Assembly: GCA_000632805.1 (NCBI GenBank)
Contig: CP007444.1
Location: 2,108,001-2,172,000 of the forward strand
Length of the DNA stretch: 64,000 nucleotides
Reading direction: 5' to 3'
Source: Dyella jiangningensis
GTDB taxonomy: Bacteria > Pseudomonadota > Gammaproteobacteria > Xanthomonadales > Rhodanobacteraceae
Position numbers and translations under genes: made by a program. Below are positions 1 to 10,200 of the stretch, piece after piece. Each line of letters starts with the position of its first letter. Position 1 is the stretch's first letter. Under the pieces are notes generated by a model. The model searched no databases. It was not told the DNA's origin and saw only the letters and a list, made by a program, of their open reading frames with translations.

Positions 1-975
1 CGTCGCGCACTGGCGCGCGATGGGCTGCCTGCGCGTCACCGTGAACTGCTCGGGTTCACGCTGGCCAAGGCGCAGGAGGACCACGGCGATTACGACGAGG
101 CATTCGAAACGTTTCGATGGGCCAACGCGTCGCGCCGCAAACGCGTGAAGTGGGATGCCGCGGGCGAACGGCGGCGCGTCGACGCCATCCTGCGTATTTT
201 CGCCAACGAGATGCCTGCGCCGGTCGATCCGGGGCTGGGCCGCGAAGTCACGTTCATCGTGAGCATCCCGCGCTCGGGCTCCACGTTGGTCGAACAGATT
301 CTCGCCTCGCATCCCGAGGTCGAGGGCGCCAACGAGATCAAGGACATGTCGCAGGTGATCGACGGCGAAACACGTCGTCGCCGTTCGGCGTTTCCGCTTT
401 GGGCCACGGACGCCACACCCGAGGATTGGCATCGCCTGGGCAATGAGTACCTCGCGCGTACCGCGCTCTGGCGCAGGGCCAAGCCGCGCCTCACCGACAA
501 GAGCCTGGTGACCTGGTATCTGGTGGGCGCCGCATTGGCGATGCTGCCGGCGGCACGCGTGGTGATCGTGCGCCGCGATCCGCTGGAAACCTGCCTGGCG
601 TGTTTCAGGCAGTGCTTCACCGAACAGACCGGCTTTACCTGCGATCTCGACGAGATGGCCGATTACTGCATCGACTTCTCGCGCCTCAGCCGTTTCTGGC
701 TGGAACGATATCCCGACCGCGTACTCGACCTTCCCTACGAGTCGCTGGTGGCCGAACCGGAACCTGTCATCCGCAACCTGCTCGACTTCTGCGGCCTGCC
801 ATTCGACCCGGCATGCCTCGATTTCCACAAGACGTCACGAACCGTGCTCAGTGCGCCCAGCGCCGCGCAGGTGCGACAGCCGCTGCGTCGCGATACGGCG
901 CGAAGCGCGCGTTACGGTACAAAGCTCGATGGGCTGCGCCAACGTCTACGGGACGCGGGATTGATTGCCGATTGA
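1..975 (+). CDS. TPR-type sulfotransferase, C-terminal part (5' end outside window)
   Basis: The reading frame is open from the first base, so only the C-terminal 324 residues are seen. The first 45 or so residues resemble the last tetratricopeptide helix pair (FTLAKAQEDHGDYDEAF). A sulfotransferase domain follows, with the PAPS 5'-phosphosulfate loop PRSGSTLVEQIL and a 3'-phosphate motif VIVRRDPLETCLACF. The family transfers sulfate from PAPS to protein or glycan acceptors; the acceptor here is unknown. The ATG at 145 would remove the TPR end and is not a credible start. The gene lies about 500 bases upstream of a GH76 mannanase, and a second sulfotransferase closes the operon at 15,793, so a link to the glycan locus is possible but inferred. 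Confidence 0.85.
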   Translation, partial: RRALARDGLPARHRELLGFTLAKAQEDHGDYDEAFETFRWANASRRKRVKWDAAGERRRVDAILRIFANEMPAPVDPGLGREVTFIVSIPRSGSTLVEQILASHPEVEGANEIKDMSQVIDGETRRRRSAFPLWATDATPEDWHRLGNEYLARTALWRRAKPRLTDKSLVTWYLVGAALAMLPAARVVIVRRDPLETCLACFRQCFTEQTGFTCDLDEMADYCIDFSRLSRFWLERYPDRVLDLPYESLVAEPEPVIRNLLDFCGLPFDPACLDFHKTSRTVLSAPSAAQVRQPLRRDTARSARYGTKLDGLRQRLRDAGLIAD

Positions 976-1221
976 ACGAGCGGCGTCCTGTGTTCGCCCG
1001 AAACCACCAGCATCGACGTCAGCGCACTTCGCGTTGCCAGCACTCCGTTGTCATGACGCGTATCGCCATGCGCGAAAGCAAAGCGGACGCCAGCAATGGA
1101 TTTTCGTGAAGGAAGGTGCTCGCATGGTGCGCCCTCCGCATCCTTTTGCAACGCAGCAAGCTATCTGCCCGGCGAGCGAGTTACAGTGCGTGTCGTTATT
1201 GATGACGACGACCCAAAGGAC

Positions 1222-1248
1222 AGGCCCCTCTCGGCATGGCCTTTTTTT
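1222..1248 (+). terminator. weak Rho-independent terminator candidate
   Basis: A 5-bp stem (AGGCC at 1222-1226 with GGCCT at 1238-1242) runs into seven T residues. The stem is short, so termination may be poor. It would separate the sulfotransferase transcript from the GH76 promoter. Confidence 0.35.
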
Positions 1249-1259
1249 GGGAATTCTAT

Positions 1260-1273
1260 TTAGATCGATCTAA
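1260..1273. promoter_or_regulatory. 14-bp perfect palindrome, candidate operator of GH76 gene
   Basis: TTAGATCGATCTAA is a perfect palindrome with a central CG, the pattern typical of LacI-family operators. It lies 206 bases before the GH76 start. The surrounding 20 bases (1258-1277, ATTTAGATCGATCTAATTCG) are identical to 20,291-20,310 upstream of the second TonB receptor, which argues for shared control. The regulator is not shown by the sequence; the LacI protein encoded at 14,737 is one candidate. Confidence 0.6.
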
Positions 1274-1479
1274 TTCGCATATTTCTCGCTATGAACGGCG
1301 GGCACCAAGCGTGCCCATCGGGGACACAAGGCTTTCTTCTGTGCATGGACATGGCCGTCTAGACGGCTCCACGCATGACGGTTCAGGCCGGTTCACCGCC
1401 CACACTCCGGCCTTGGACTGACGGGGCGACGACGCCTCACACATCCCCTCGTGGGTTTCCGAAAGGAGCGCTTCTGATC

Positions 1480-3393
1480 ATGAATCTCGAAGCCTTACGC
1501 ATACGAGTCCGCACCCTGCTTGCCACGGCCAGCCTGATGCTCGTGGCCGCGACCTGCCCTGTCATGGCGAACGGGCAGACCTACCCCGACAGCCCCTGGG
1601 CCGATGGCTCGACGGCCGTTGCACGCGCCCGCGTGACGGCGGACGTATTGATGGCGTCATACGACCCCAACAAGGCCTGGTTTCCGTCGAGCTGGTGGAA
1701 CTCGGCCGTCGCCCTGCAGACGATCGGCGATTACATGCAGCGAACCGGCGATCGACGCTATCTCGCCCAGCTGGACAACACCTTTGAAAAGGACAAGGGT
1801 GTCTTTCCCGGCGGCGTGCTGTCCGGCGATCCGCTGCTGGGCAACTTCACCAGCCGCGCCATCGACGACTCCGAATGGTGGGGCCTGGCCTGGGTGCAGG
1901 CCTATGACCTGACCCGCAATCCGAAATACCTCGACATGGCGGTCACCATCGCCAACTACGTCGATGGCTACTGGGATACCAGCACATGTGGCGGTGGCGT
2001 CTGGTGGAATGCCGAGCGCACCTACAAGAATGCCGTCACCAACGGACTGTGGATTCGCCTGACCGCCGAACTGCACAACCGTATCCCGGGTGACACCGTG
2101 TGGCTGTCCCGCGCCCGCACCGCGTGGGCATGGTTCCAGGGCAGCGGCATGATCAACGCCAACGGCCTGGTGAACGACGGCCTCACCGACGCCTGCACCA
2201 ACAACGGCCAGAACGTGTGGAGCTACAACCAGGGCCTGGCGATCGGCGCGGGCCTGGAACTGTGGCGTGCCACGAATGACTCGAGCATCCTCGCCAGCGT
2301 GCAGCGCCTAGCCGATGCCGCCATCGGCCCGAACGCATTGGTGACCAACGGCGTCCTTGCCGAAACCTGCGATGTCACGACGCAGACCTGCGATGACAAT
2401 GCCAAGCAGTTCAAGGGCATCTTCATGCGCTACTGGGCCGACCTCGTCGACACCACGCACGATCCGCGATACGTAGCCTTCCTCGCCCAGCAGGCCGAAA
2501 GCATCTGGAACAACGATCGCGATGCCGCGGGTCGGCTTGGCACGCGCTGGTCGGGCGCGACCAGTAACGATCACCCCAATGTGTTCGACTGGCGCACGCA
2601 GGCCAGCGCGCTCAGCGCCCTGATCGGCAACGTGCCGATCGTGACTCCGCAAGCATCACTGGCAGCGACCATGTCGCCGGCCCAACCGGTGATCATGCCC
2701 GCGGCATCCGGCAGCACCACCATCGCGATTGACCTTGGTGCTTCGGCCACCGGGTTCTTCCCGTTGCAGGCACTTGCTTCCATCGATGCGCCCGTCGGCT
2801 GGAGCGTTTCACCGCGCGCCACCATGCTGCGGCTTCAGCCCCATGGCAACGCGCTGCCGGTCAGTGCAACGACTCCGTTGGACGTCAGCGTGCCGAGCTC
2901 GGCAACGGATGGGCATCACATGGTGACCGCGAACGTGACGGCGGCCGGCTTGTACTTCACGACACAGGCCGACGTGCTCGTGGCGCACACGATCAATTTC
3001 GATACCGGCACCGTGGACGAAAATCCCTGGCTTTTCGATCCCGATGGCTCGCAGAGCAACGGCGTGCAGAATCGCTTCGCGGACGGCAACGCCCACTTCA
3101 CCTATCGATTCCCGCTCCCGGCCGACACCAGCTCGGCGCAGCTGACCCTCACCATCGATGCCGAATTCGTGGTGCAGGTAAGCAGCGACAACGCGCATTG
3201 GACGACCGTGCTGCAGGAAACCCGGCGCATCACCGATGGCTCGAACAAGGCCGATCGCACGATCGACCTGACACCATTCCTCGGCACTGCGGTCAATGGC
3301 GCCAAGCCGGTTTACGTGAAGGTGTCGGATGCCTTCCCGGATGATGGTTGGGGCGGTCGCGTGTACCACATCACGGCGAATATCGTCGAATAG
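1480..3393 (+). CDS. secreted GH76 endo-alpha-1,6-mannanase-like glycosidase
   Basis: The 637-residue protein begins with a Sec signal peptide (cleavage near residue 28-32) and then a GH76 alpha/alpha-barrel domain up to about residue 390. The family's paired catalytic aspartates are visible as D129-D130 in AIDDSEWWGLAW, with further family motifs such as GGGVWWN. GH76 enzymes cut alpha-1,6-mannose backbones of fungal mannan or mannoglycans. Residues of about 390 to 500 look like an NEW3/Ig-type linker and the last 130 residues like a beta-sandwich accessory domain, possibly carbohydrate-binding. The ATG at 1480 is chosen because GAAAGGAG sits just upstream and it starts the signal peptide; ATG 1375 would precede it. 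A strong hairpin follows the stop. With GH92 and GH20 nearby, mannan or N-glycan breakdown is likely. Confidence 0.87.
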   Translation: MNLEALRIRVRTLLATASLMLVAATCPVMANGQTYPDSPWADGSTAVARARVTADVLMASYDPNKAWFPSSWWNSAVALQTIGDYMQRTGDRRYLAQLDNTFEKDKGVFPGGVLSGDPLLGNFTSRAIDDSEWWGLAWVQAYDLTRNPKYLDMAVTIANYVDGYWDTSTCGGGVWWNAERTYKNAVTNGLWIRLTAELHNRIPGDTVWLSRARTAWAWFQGSGMINANGLVNDGLTDACTNNGQNVWSYNQGLAIGAGLELWRATNDSSILASVQRLADAAIGPNALVTNGVLAETCDVTTQTCDDNAKQFKGIFMRYWADLVDTTHDPRYVAFLAQQAESIWNNDRDAAGRLGTRWSGATSNDHPNVFDWRTQASALSALIGNVPIVTPQASLAATMSPAQPVIMPAASGSTTIAIDLGASATGFFPLQALASIDAPVGWSVSPRATMLRLQPHGNALPVSATTPLDVSVPSSATDGHHMVTANVTAAGLYFTTQADVLVAHTINFDTGTVDENPWLFDPDGSQSNGVQNRFADGNAHFTYRFPLPADTSSAQLTLTIDAEFVVQVSSDNAHWTTVLQETRRITDGSNKADRTIDLTPFLGTAVNGAKPVYVKVSDAFPDDGWGGRVYHITANIVE

Positions 3394-3398
3394 CCCCC

Positions 3399-3434
3399 GA
3401 CAGCTCCGTCCGCTTGCCTGCGGACGGAGCTGTC
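3399..3434 (+). terminator. strong hairpin after GH76 gene
   Basis: A perfect 15-bp stem (3399-3413 with 3420-3434) encloses a 6-base loop TTGCCT, starting six bases after the GH76 stop codon. No T tract follows, so it may act as a mRNA 3'-end stabiliser or a partial terminator. Confidence 0.65.
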
Positions 3435-3648
3435 ACCTCACCAGGTGGCAGACGGGCACAGGGCCGCCCATTAGCGATCATCACCGACCTTGTCGATTCT
3501 CCTTGCGACCGGACACGACGTGGCAAGCGAGCGCAGGCATGCCTTGGGCTATTGCCGATTTCGATAGGTAATCACCGGCCATTTGCGCCTCATTGGCTCC
3601 TCCCCCCCCTTACCCTCCGGCTCGTTTGCAGCCATGTTGCGCTACCGC

Positions 3649-3664
3649 TTGACACCGGTGTCAA
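3649..3664. promoter_or_regulatory. 16-bp perfect palindrome, candidate operator of glucokinase operon
   Basis: TTGACACCGGTGTCAA is a perfect palindrome centred on CG, of LacI-operator type, ending 46 bases before the GTG start at 3711. It includes TTGACA, which resembles a -35 box, but no good -10 box stands at 17 bases, so the promoter position is unsure. Because the same operon encodes a LacI-family protein (14,737), autoregulation through this site is the simplest reading. It differs from the palindromes at 1260 and 20,293. Confidence 0.6.
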
Positions 3665-3710
3665 TTAGGTTTCAACCTGATAACGGTTCCAATGCGGGGG
3701 CGCTCGGGGC

Positions 3711-4754
3711 GTGGCAACGAATCGACTGGCGGGGATACCAGCGGTGCCGTTTCTGGCTGCCGACATCGGCGGCACGCACGCGCGTGTCGCGTTGATGCGC
3801 GCCTCCCACGACGAGGCCGGCGGCGTCGAAACGCTTGCTTACCGGGTCTTTGCTTGCGCAGCGTTTTCAGCGCTGTCCGAGCTGGTGCGTGCGTTTGTCG
3901 ATGCCGACATAAGGGGCCCGGTCAGTCACTGCGTACTCGCCTGCGCAGGCCAGGTCGTGGGCGACGAAGTGGTGAACGACAACCTCCCCTGGCCCATTCA
4001 TCTCGCCCAGCTGCGCCAGGCGCTTGAGCTCGATGAGGTGGCGGTGCTCAACGACTTCGAGGCCCTGGCGTATGCGCTGGACGGTCCACTCGCAACGCAC
4101 GGGCGCCACTTGTGCGGACCTGACACCAGGTCACGAGGCACGACCCTGGTGATCGGGCCGGGCACGGGACTGGGCGCGGCCGCCCATATTCCCTCGCCCG
4201 CCGGCGGATTCGTGCTTGCCACGGAAGCAGGCCAGATGGACTTTGCACCACACACGGTGCGCGAACGCGAAGTCCTCGCGCATCTGGCACCGGATGGCGG
4301 TTATGTACCGTTCGAGCACATCGTGTCCGGCCCAGGCCTGTTGACGATCTACCGAAGCCTGTGCGCACTGCGCGGAAGAACGCCCACGCTGCGCACCCCG
4401 GAAGCCGTCAGTGCGGCAGCGGTTGCAGGCGAAGACTTGCAGGCCGAGCACGCGGTCGAGATGTTCTGCGCTTCGCTCGGCAGCTTTGCCGGCAACCTCG
4501 CCATGACCTTCATGGCGACGGGCGGCGTGTATCTGGCCGGCGGCTTCCTGTCATCCCTCTTCGACCTGCTCAGGCGCAGCGCCTTCGCGGAACGTTTCCT
4601 CCACGGACGCAGCGCCCGCACACTGCTGACGCAGGTCCCCGTGTGGGTCACGGAGCACGGCCAGCACGGCGTGCAAGGTGCAGCCCGTTGGTACCTCCGC
4701 CATGGCTTGTCGGAGTCCTCGCGATACATTGCCGAAGGCGGGGTGAGTGCATGA
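3711..4754 (+). CDS. glk: glucokinase
   Basis: This 347-residue protein belongs to the bacterial glucokinase (Glk) family, which phosphorylates glucose in the cytoplasm with ATP. The phosphate-1 loop AADIGGTHARVAL, the sugar-binding NDFEALAYA, the phosphate-2 motif IGPGTGLGAA and a TEAGQMDFAP variant of the EGGHxDFAP motif are in the usual order. Start choice is uncertain: GTG 3711 follows a CGGGG stretch, and GTG 3744 directly before PFLAADIGG is also plausible. The stop overlaps the start of the GH20 gene (ATGA at 4751-4754), showing translational coupling. Its place in the glycan operon suggests it handles hexoses released by the neighbouring hydrolases. Mannose or N-acetylglucosamine use cannot be judged from sequence alone. 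Confidence 0.85.
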   Translation: MATNRLAGIPAVPFLAADIGGTHARVALMRASHDEAGGVETLAYRVFACAAFSALSELVRAFVDADIRGPVSHCVLACAGQVVGDEVVNDNLPWPIHLAQLRQALELDEVAVLNDFEALAYALDGPLATHGRHLCGPDTRSRGTTLVIGPGTGLGAAAHIPSPAGGFVLATEAGQMDFAPHTVREREVLAHLAPDGGYVPFEHIVSGPGLLTIYRSLCALRGRTPTLRTPEAVSAAAVAGEDLQAEHAVEMFCASLGSFAGNLAMTFMATGGVYLAGGFLSSLFDLLRRSAFAERFLHGRSARTLLTQVPVWVTEHGQHGVQGAARWYLRHGLSESSRYIAEGGVSA

Positions 4755-7084
4755 GTCGCATCGCGCTCTCCGTGTGTCTCTGCAGTGGCCTCATGTGGCT
4801 GGTCGCCAGTGCAGCGGCCGTGGCGTCTAGCGCCGCCCCTGCTTGGTCGTTGATTCCGCAGCCCGCCAAAGCCAGTCCTGCAGCATCAGGCGCCGTGGAC
4901 ATTGCCGATGGCGCCATGATCTCGGTGCAAGGCCACGACACACACGACGTGCAGTCCGTCGTCGAACGCCTAGCAGGGCGTCTCGCCGATACGCAGGGTT
5001 TGCACCTGCGCATGGCGCCCGGTAACGATGCGCACGCGGTCATCACGTTCGCGCTCGATCCCTCTGCAGAAATCGCGGATGAATCCGGCTACCGCATCGC
5101 GGTGGACGAGCAAGGCATTCGCGTCACATCGCGCACGGCGCGCGGTGCGTTCTATGGCAGCGTCACCCTGTGGCAACTGCTGACGCCACCGGGATGGACG
5201 CGCGGCAAGCCAGTGGAAGTCGCTTACGGTGTCATCGAAGACCAGCCGCGTTTCGCTTGGCGCGCATTGCTGCTCGACTCCGGACGCCATTTTCAAAGCG
5301 TGGCCGACATCAAGAAGCTGATCGACTGGATGTCGCTCAACAAGTTGAACGTGCTGCTCTGGCATCTGACGGAAGACCAGGGCTGGCGACTGGCGATTCC
5401 CACCTACCCCGAGCTGACCCGAACCGGAGCCTGCCGCAAAGCTGTCGGCCTCGACAGCGAACTGACCGGCTCTCCGGATACACCCTATTGCGGCTTCTAC
5501 ACGGAGGCGGACGCGCGCGAGATCGTGCGATACGCCGCCGAACGCTATGTGGATGTCGTTCCCGAATTCGATCTGCCCGGTCACTCGCAAGCGGCCGTGG
5601 CCGCATATCCGTGGCTGGGAGTGACGGGCGAGCGTCCGCAGGTTTGGACCGACTGGGGCGTCAGCCCGTGGTTGCTCAAGCCGGATGAGAAATCGTTGAA
5701 CTTCGTCGATGACGTGCTCGACGAGATGATGCGGCTGTTTCCTTCGCGATACGTTTCCATCGGCGGCGACGAGGCCGACAAGCAGCAATGGAACGCATCG
5801 ACCGAGGTGCGCGCGCGGATGCGCAAGCTTGGCTTTGCGAACATGGACCAGTTGCAGGTCTGGTTCACCAACCAGGTGGCGGCGCATCTGCTCAAGCATG
5901 GGCGCACGCCGGTCGGCTGGGACGACGCGTTGGCTGCCGGCGCGAGACTACCCACCTCGCAAGTGGTGATGTCGTGGCATGGCGATCACAACGAGCGCGT
6001 GGCGCTCGCGGCCATCAGGCAAGGCCACGATGTGGTCATGACGCCGCAAGAGTCGCTCTACTTTGACCACGTGCAGTCCGACCTGCCGGACGAATGGGCG
6101 GGACCGCCGCCAGCGGCCACGCTGCAGCAAACCTACGATACCGCGGTGATTCCGCATGGCGCGAGCGACACCGATGCCAGGCACATCATCGGCGTCCAGG
6201 CTGGCCTGTGGACCGAGCAGATGCTGACCTTTGCGCATGATCAGCATGCAGTGTTCCCGCGCATCGCCGCGATGGCGGAACTCGGGTGGTCTCCCGCAAA
6301 CGCGCATGACTGGCCACGTTTCCTGCAACGCCTGCCGGCCGAACTGGCGCGATACCGAGCGCTCGGCATCGATTACGCCGACAGTGCGTTTGCCCCTGCT
6401 TTCCACATTACCGGCGCCGACCAAAAGGGGCTGCGCGTCGAGCTGTCCAGCCAGACGGGCTACGGAACGATTCGCTACACGACGGACGGCTCCACTCCCA
6501 CGAATCGGTCCGCACCCTATACCTCGCCGCTGGCCTTCACCGGCAAGGTGACGCTGCGCGCCGCCACGTTCTCTTCCGACGGCTTCGAGCTCGCTGCGCC
6601 GCGCACACAAGTGCTGGATGAAACCAGTCTGTGGAGTCGCGATGGCAGCGCGCTCGACACCTGCTCGCGTCAACCGCCCTCGCGGCTTGACGGCAGCAGT
6701 CCGGCGAGAGGCTCAAGGCCGGTTTACTCGGTGGATATCGGCAATGCGTGCTGGCTGTGGTCGAAAGCGCCGCTCGATGGCGCAGCCCATGTGACGCTGA
6801 CGGTCGAGCGGATCACCTGGCGATTCGGCGACGAGGCCAAGGATGCCATCGCGCGGCACAAGACCAGTCCGGCGGGCGAGTTCGAGATCCATGCCGACAG
6901 CTGCACAGGCACTTTGCTTGCGCGCCTGCCTCTGGAACGCGTGACGCAAGCCAAGGGGCAGGTTCAGCTCGATTCGAAGGTGGTGACGCTGGCGGGGGCC
7001 GGCGTTCGCGACCTATGCATCCTTGCCACCGGCGACCCGCGCGAGGGTCAGTGGGCATTGGCACGCATAGCGTTTTCCAGATAG
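4751..7084 (+). CDS. secreted GH20 beta-N-acetylhexosaminidase
   Basis: A 777-residue protein with a signal peptide (first 24-29 residues), a GH20b-type alpha/beta domain (to about residue 165), the GH20 TIM barrel (about 170-530) and a C-terminal chitobiase/hexosaminidase domain (TDGSTPT near 578) followed by a beta-rich tail. The catalytic Asp-Glu pair is D340-E341 in SIGGDEADKQQW, as in family members using substrate-assisted catalysis. The enzyme removes terminal GlcNAc or GalNAc from glycans, probably in the periplasm. The start at 4751 overlaps the glucokinase stop and is preceded by GGCGGGGTGAG; longer upstream frames run through glucokinase and are rejected. A small hairpin at 7090-7109 follows the stop. 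It fits stepwise trimming of N-glycan or chitooligosaccharide ends. Confidence 0.9.
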   Translation: MSRIALSVCLCSGLMWLVASAAAVASSAAPAWSLIPQPAKASPAASGAVDIADGAMISVQGHDTHDVQSVVERLAGRLADTQGLHLRMAPGNDAHAVITFALDPSAEIADESGYRIAVDEQGIRVTSRTARGAFYGSVTLWQLLTPPGWTRGKPVEVAYGVIEDQPRFAWRALLLDSGRHFQSVADIKKLIDWMSLNKLNVLLWHLTEDQGWRLAIPTYPELTRTGACRKAVGLDSELTGSPDTPYCGFYTEADAREIVRYAAERYVDVVPEFDLPGHSQAAVAAYPWLGVTGERPQVWTDWGVSPWLLKPDEKSLNFVDDVLDEMMRLFPSRYVSIGGDEADKQQWNASTEVRARMRKLGFANMDQLQVWFTNQVAAHLLKHGRTPVGWDDALAAGARLPTSQVVMSWHGDHNERVALAAIRQGHDVVMTPQESLYFDHVQSDLPDEWAGPPPAATLQQTYDTAVIPHGASDTDARHIIGVQAGLWTEQMLTFAHDQHAVFPRIAAMAELGWSPANAHDWPRFLQRLPAELARYRALGIDYADSAFAPAFHITGADQKGLRVELSSQTGYGTIRYTTDGSTPTNRSAPYTSPLAFTGKVTLRAATFSSDGFELAAPRTQVLDETSLWSRDGSALDTCSRQPPSRLDGSSPARGSRPVYSVDIGNACWLWSKAPLDGAAHVTLTVERITWRFGDEAKDAIARHKTSPAGEFEIHADSCTGTLLARLPLERVTQAKGQVQLDSKVVTLAGAGVRDLCILATGDPREGQWALARIAFSR

Positions 7085-7089
7085 CAGGA

Positions 7090-7109
7090 CGCGAAGCAAG
7101 CGCTTCGCG
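7090..7109 (+). terminator. short hairpin after GH20 gene
   Basis: CGCGAAGC (7090-7097) pairs with GCTTCGCG (7102-7109) around an AAGC loop, six bases after the stop. There is no T run, so it more likely tunes mRNA decay or expression of the downstream receptor than ends transcription. Confidence 0.4.
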
Positions 7110-7271
7110 CGGTAGTGGCAGTGAGCGGCCTTGGGTGCATGACGCCGGGGCTGGGGAGATGGAGAGATGGCATGACGACGGCGTGCGCGCAGCACTGCCG
7201 GCCGATACGCGTTTTGGTTTACCCACGGAGCAGTTGAGGTTCGACAGGCAACACCAACGAGGTTAAAGCCC

Positions 7272-10200
7272 ATGTCCACCGTACTTCGCAAACATCCTTT
7301 GTCTTTTGCCATCACTGTGTCCTTGTTCGCCGTGGTGTCGGCCTCGGCGTCGGCCTCGACGTTCGCCGACATGCCACCCGATGGCCCGGCACCGCAGACC
7401 AGTTCGACGCAAACCACGCCGGCACCGGTCCCGGCGGCGCCCTCGCCTGACGCCAAGAAAAACGACAAGGCCAAGGAAAGCGAAGCAGAGAAGAACGCGG
7501 CGACGCTGTCGACGGTCTCGGTATCCGGCGTGCGTGCCTCGCAGATGCGTGCCATCGACCTGAAGCGTGATGCCTCCAATATCCAGGACAGCATCACGGC
7601 GGAGAACATCGGCGCCCTGCCCGATACGACGATCACCGATTCCCTGCAGCGCGTCACCGGCGTGCAGGTCAATCGAGACGCCGGTGTCGGCACTTCGGTG
7701 GATGTGCGTGGCCTGCCCCAGGTGGGCACCATGTTGAACGGCGAGGTGTTCATCACCGCGGACCAGATCGATTCACAGCAGCCCGACTTCACCATGCTGC
7801 CTTCCACGCTGTTCCATGGCGTGGACGTGCTCAAGTCGACCACGGCGAGCACGACCGATGGCGGCATCAGCGGCGCCATCGACCTGCATACCTACCGGCC
7901 ATGGGATCTTCCCAGCGGATTCACCTACAGCTACTCCGCCAACGGCGAGCGCGGCAGCACCACGGACCATTGGGGGCCCGAGGCGAACGGCCTCATCTCC
8001 TACAACGACAACGGTCATTGGGGTCTGCTGTTTTCCGCCGACTATTCCGATACCCGGCGCATGAATGCCACCGAAGGCCTCGACCAGTACGGCGTTGTGC
8101 TCAATGGCGAGAACGCCGCCAGCGCCGGCGGCTACAACGGCTTCCTGACGCCATGGAACGGCGCCCCCATCCCGTCGAAGATCGTCCAGAACGCCGACGG
8201 CAGCGTGGACGTCAACGGCGACGGCAAGTCGAACGGCGTCTTCATGGGCAGCCAGGACATCGGCCTCAACGACATCGTCACCCAGCGCAAGCGCAAGTCG
8301 GCCAACGCGTCATTCCAGATGGATCTGGGCAGCGGCTTCACCGCCACCAGCGACTTCTTCTATTCGCAGCAGCACGAGTACAACCGCAACGTCGGCATCC
8401 AGTTCAACTCCACCAACTGGCAGGGCGCCACCTACGTCCCGCTGCAGTCGCGCAACACCGGCAGTCCTGCCCTCGGCTCTTACGGCACGCCCGAGCCAGG
8501 CTGGGAAGGATCGCAGTTCTACACCACGCAGGTTTACCAGAAGTGGCCGGGCGACGTGGAGTCGTATTCGTCGATGATCCAGAAGGACTCCATCGCGAAG
8601 AACTTCAACCTGCAGCTGGACTATGACAACGGCGGGCCGTTCACGGCGAGCGTGCGCGGCATCCACGACACGGCCTCGCAGTCGTACCAGGAAACCGACG
8701 TCAACATCTCCGATTCCGACGGCGCGTTGTGGCCCAACGTGCTGATGGATGGCGTGCCCGATGGTGCGGTGCCGCCGGGCACCATGGTTTATCCGGCGCA
8801 GCTGGGCGGCAACCGTGTATTCAACGCCAACGGCATTCCGCAGAACACGGTGCCGATCGTCGCCAACTTCAATGGCCGCTACATCACCGTGAGTGTGCCT
8901 TCTTCGCTGGCGACGAATTTCGCCAACCCCAGCGACTGGACGATGAAGACGCTGGAATCCTCCGGCGATTACGATCGCAAGGTGGCGCTGAATGCCTTGC
9001 GCTTTGACGGCAAGTACGACTTCCAGGATGGTTTCAAGCTCGAATTCGGCCTGCGCAACAGCATCCGCAGCGCCAACAACAACGGCTGGACGCTGGAAAC
9101 GCCGGTCTATGGCGGCATCGGCGCAAGCGACCCCAGCGGTTGCCTGGTTCGCTATGTCGGCGCCGACGTGGTGCTCAACAGCGGCGATTGCACGGCGGGC
9201 AATGATCTTGGCTATTTCCGCGCGGGCCCGCTGTCGGCGGTATCCATGCCCAATACCGCGGCGCCACTGGCGAACAACTTCAAGCAGTACAGCAACCTGC
9301 TTGGCTCGGGAATCAACTTCTGGGCGATCGACCCCTCCGCCCTGAAAGATCCTGTGTCGTACTGGAAGTCGCTCTATCCCGATACTGTCCAGGTCGCCGA
9401 GCCCGGAACGACCTGGGCCGTACGGCTGAAGGAATTGACGGGCTACCTGCAGGGCGACTTCAACGGCACGCTGTGGGACATGCCATACAGCGGCAACCTG
9501 GGCGTGCGCCTTATACGAACCCATCTTGACGTCACCCAGCATCTGACGGGCGCGCCGGGCTCGTACGGCGATGAGCCGGTCGATGCCGGCACGGCGCTCA
9601 CCAAGCGCAGTTACCAGGATGTGCTGCCGTCCTTCAATTTCTCGCTGGATATCACCGACAGCCTGAAGTTTCGCCTGGCCTATTCGAAGAACATGATGCC
9701 GCTGAACCTCAGCACCTGGGCGGGCGGCCTGCAGCTGAACTACTCGCTGGCGGAGACGCCGCAGGGGCCGATCTTCCGCGTGTCGAACGGCACGTCGACC
9801 GGCAATCCCGATCTCGACCCGTGGCGCTCCACCAACTATGGCGCGTCGCTGGAGTACTACATCAATCCGACCAGCATGCTCAGCCTCGCGCTGTTCCGCA
9901 TCAACGTGGACAGCTTCATCAAGAATGGCAGCGTGACCAACTGCGACCTGCCGGACGAAGATGGCGTGGTCCGCAACCATTGCATCGTGATCACCCAGCC
10001 CGTGCAGGGCACCGGCAACAGCATCCATGGCGCGGAATTCGATTATCGCCAGGGCTTCACCTTCCTGCCGGGATTCCTGTCCAAGACGGGCATGGAGATC
10101 AACGCCACGTATGCGCCCAGCAACTCCGGCGAGAAAGACCTGGCGGGCAAGGAGATTCCGTTCCAGGACAACTCCACCAAGTCCGGTAACCTCATCCTGT

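Larger units (their letters stand above)
976..1479. other. intergenic region upstream of GH76 gene
   Basis: No convincing gene lies in these 504 bases. The region holds the weak terminator (1222-1248), the palindrome (1260-1273) and a GC-rich hairpin in the presumed leader (GGGCAC 1300-1305 with GTGCCC 1311-1316). Small open frames across it have no recognisable product or ribosome binding site. Confidence 0.6.
3394..3710. other. intergenic region between GH76 and glucokinase operon
   Basis: These 317 bases contain the hairpin at 3399-3434 and the palindromic operator candidate at 3649-3664; no gene is supported. A smaller dyad AGGTT-TC-AACCT lies at 3667-3678 just after the operator. Confidence 0.6.
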
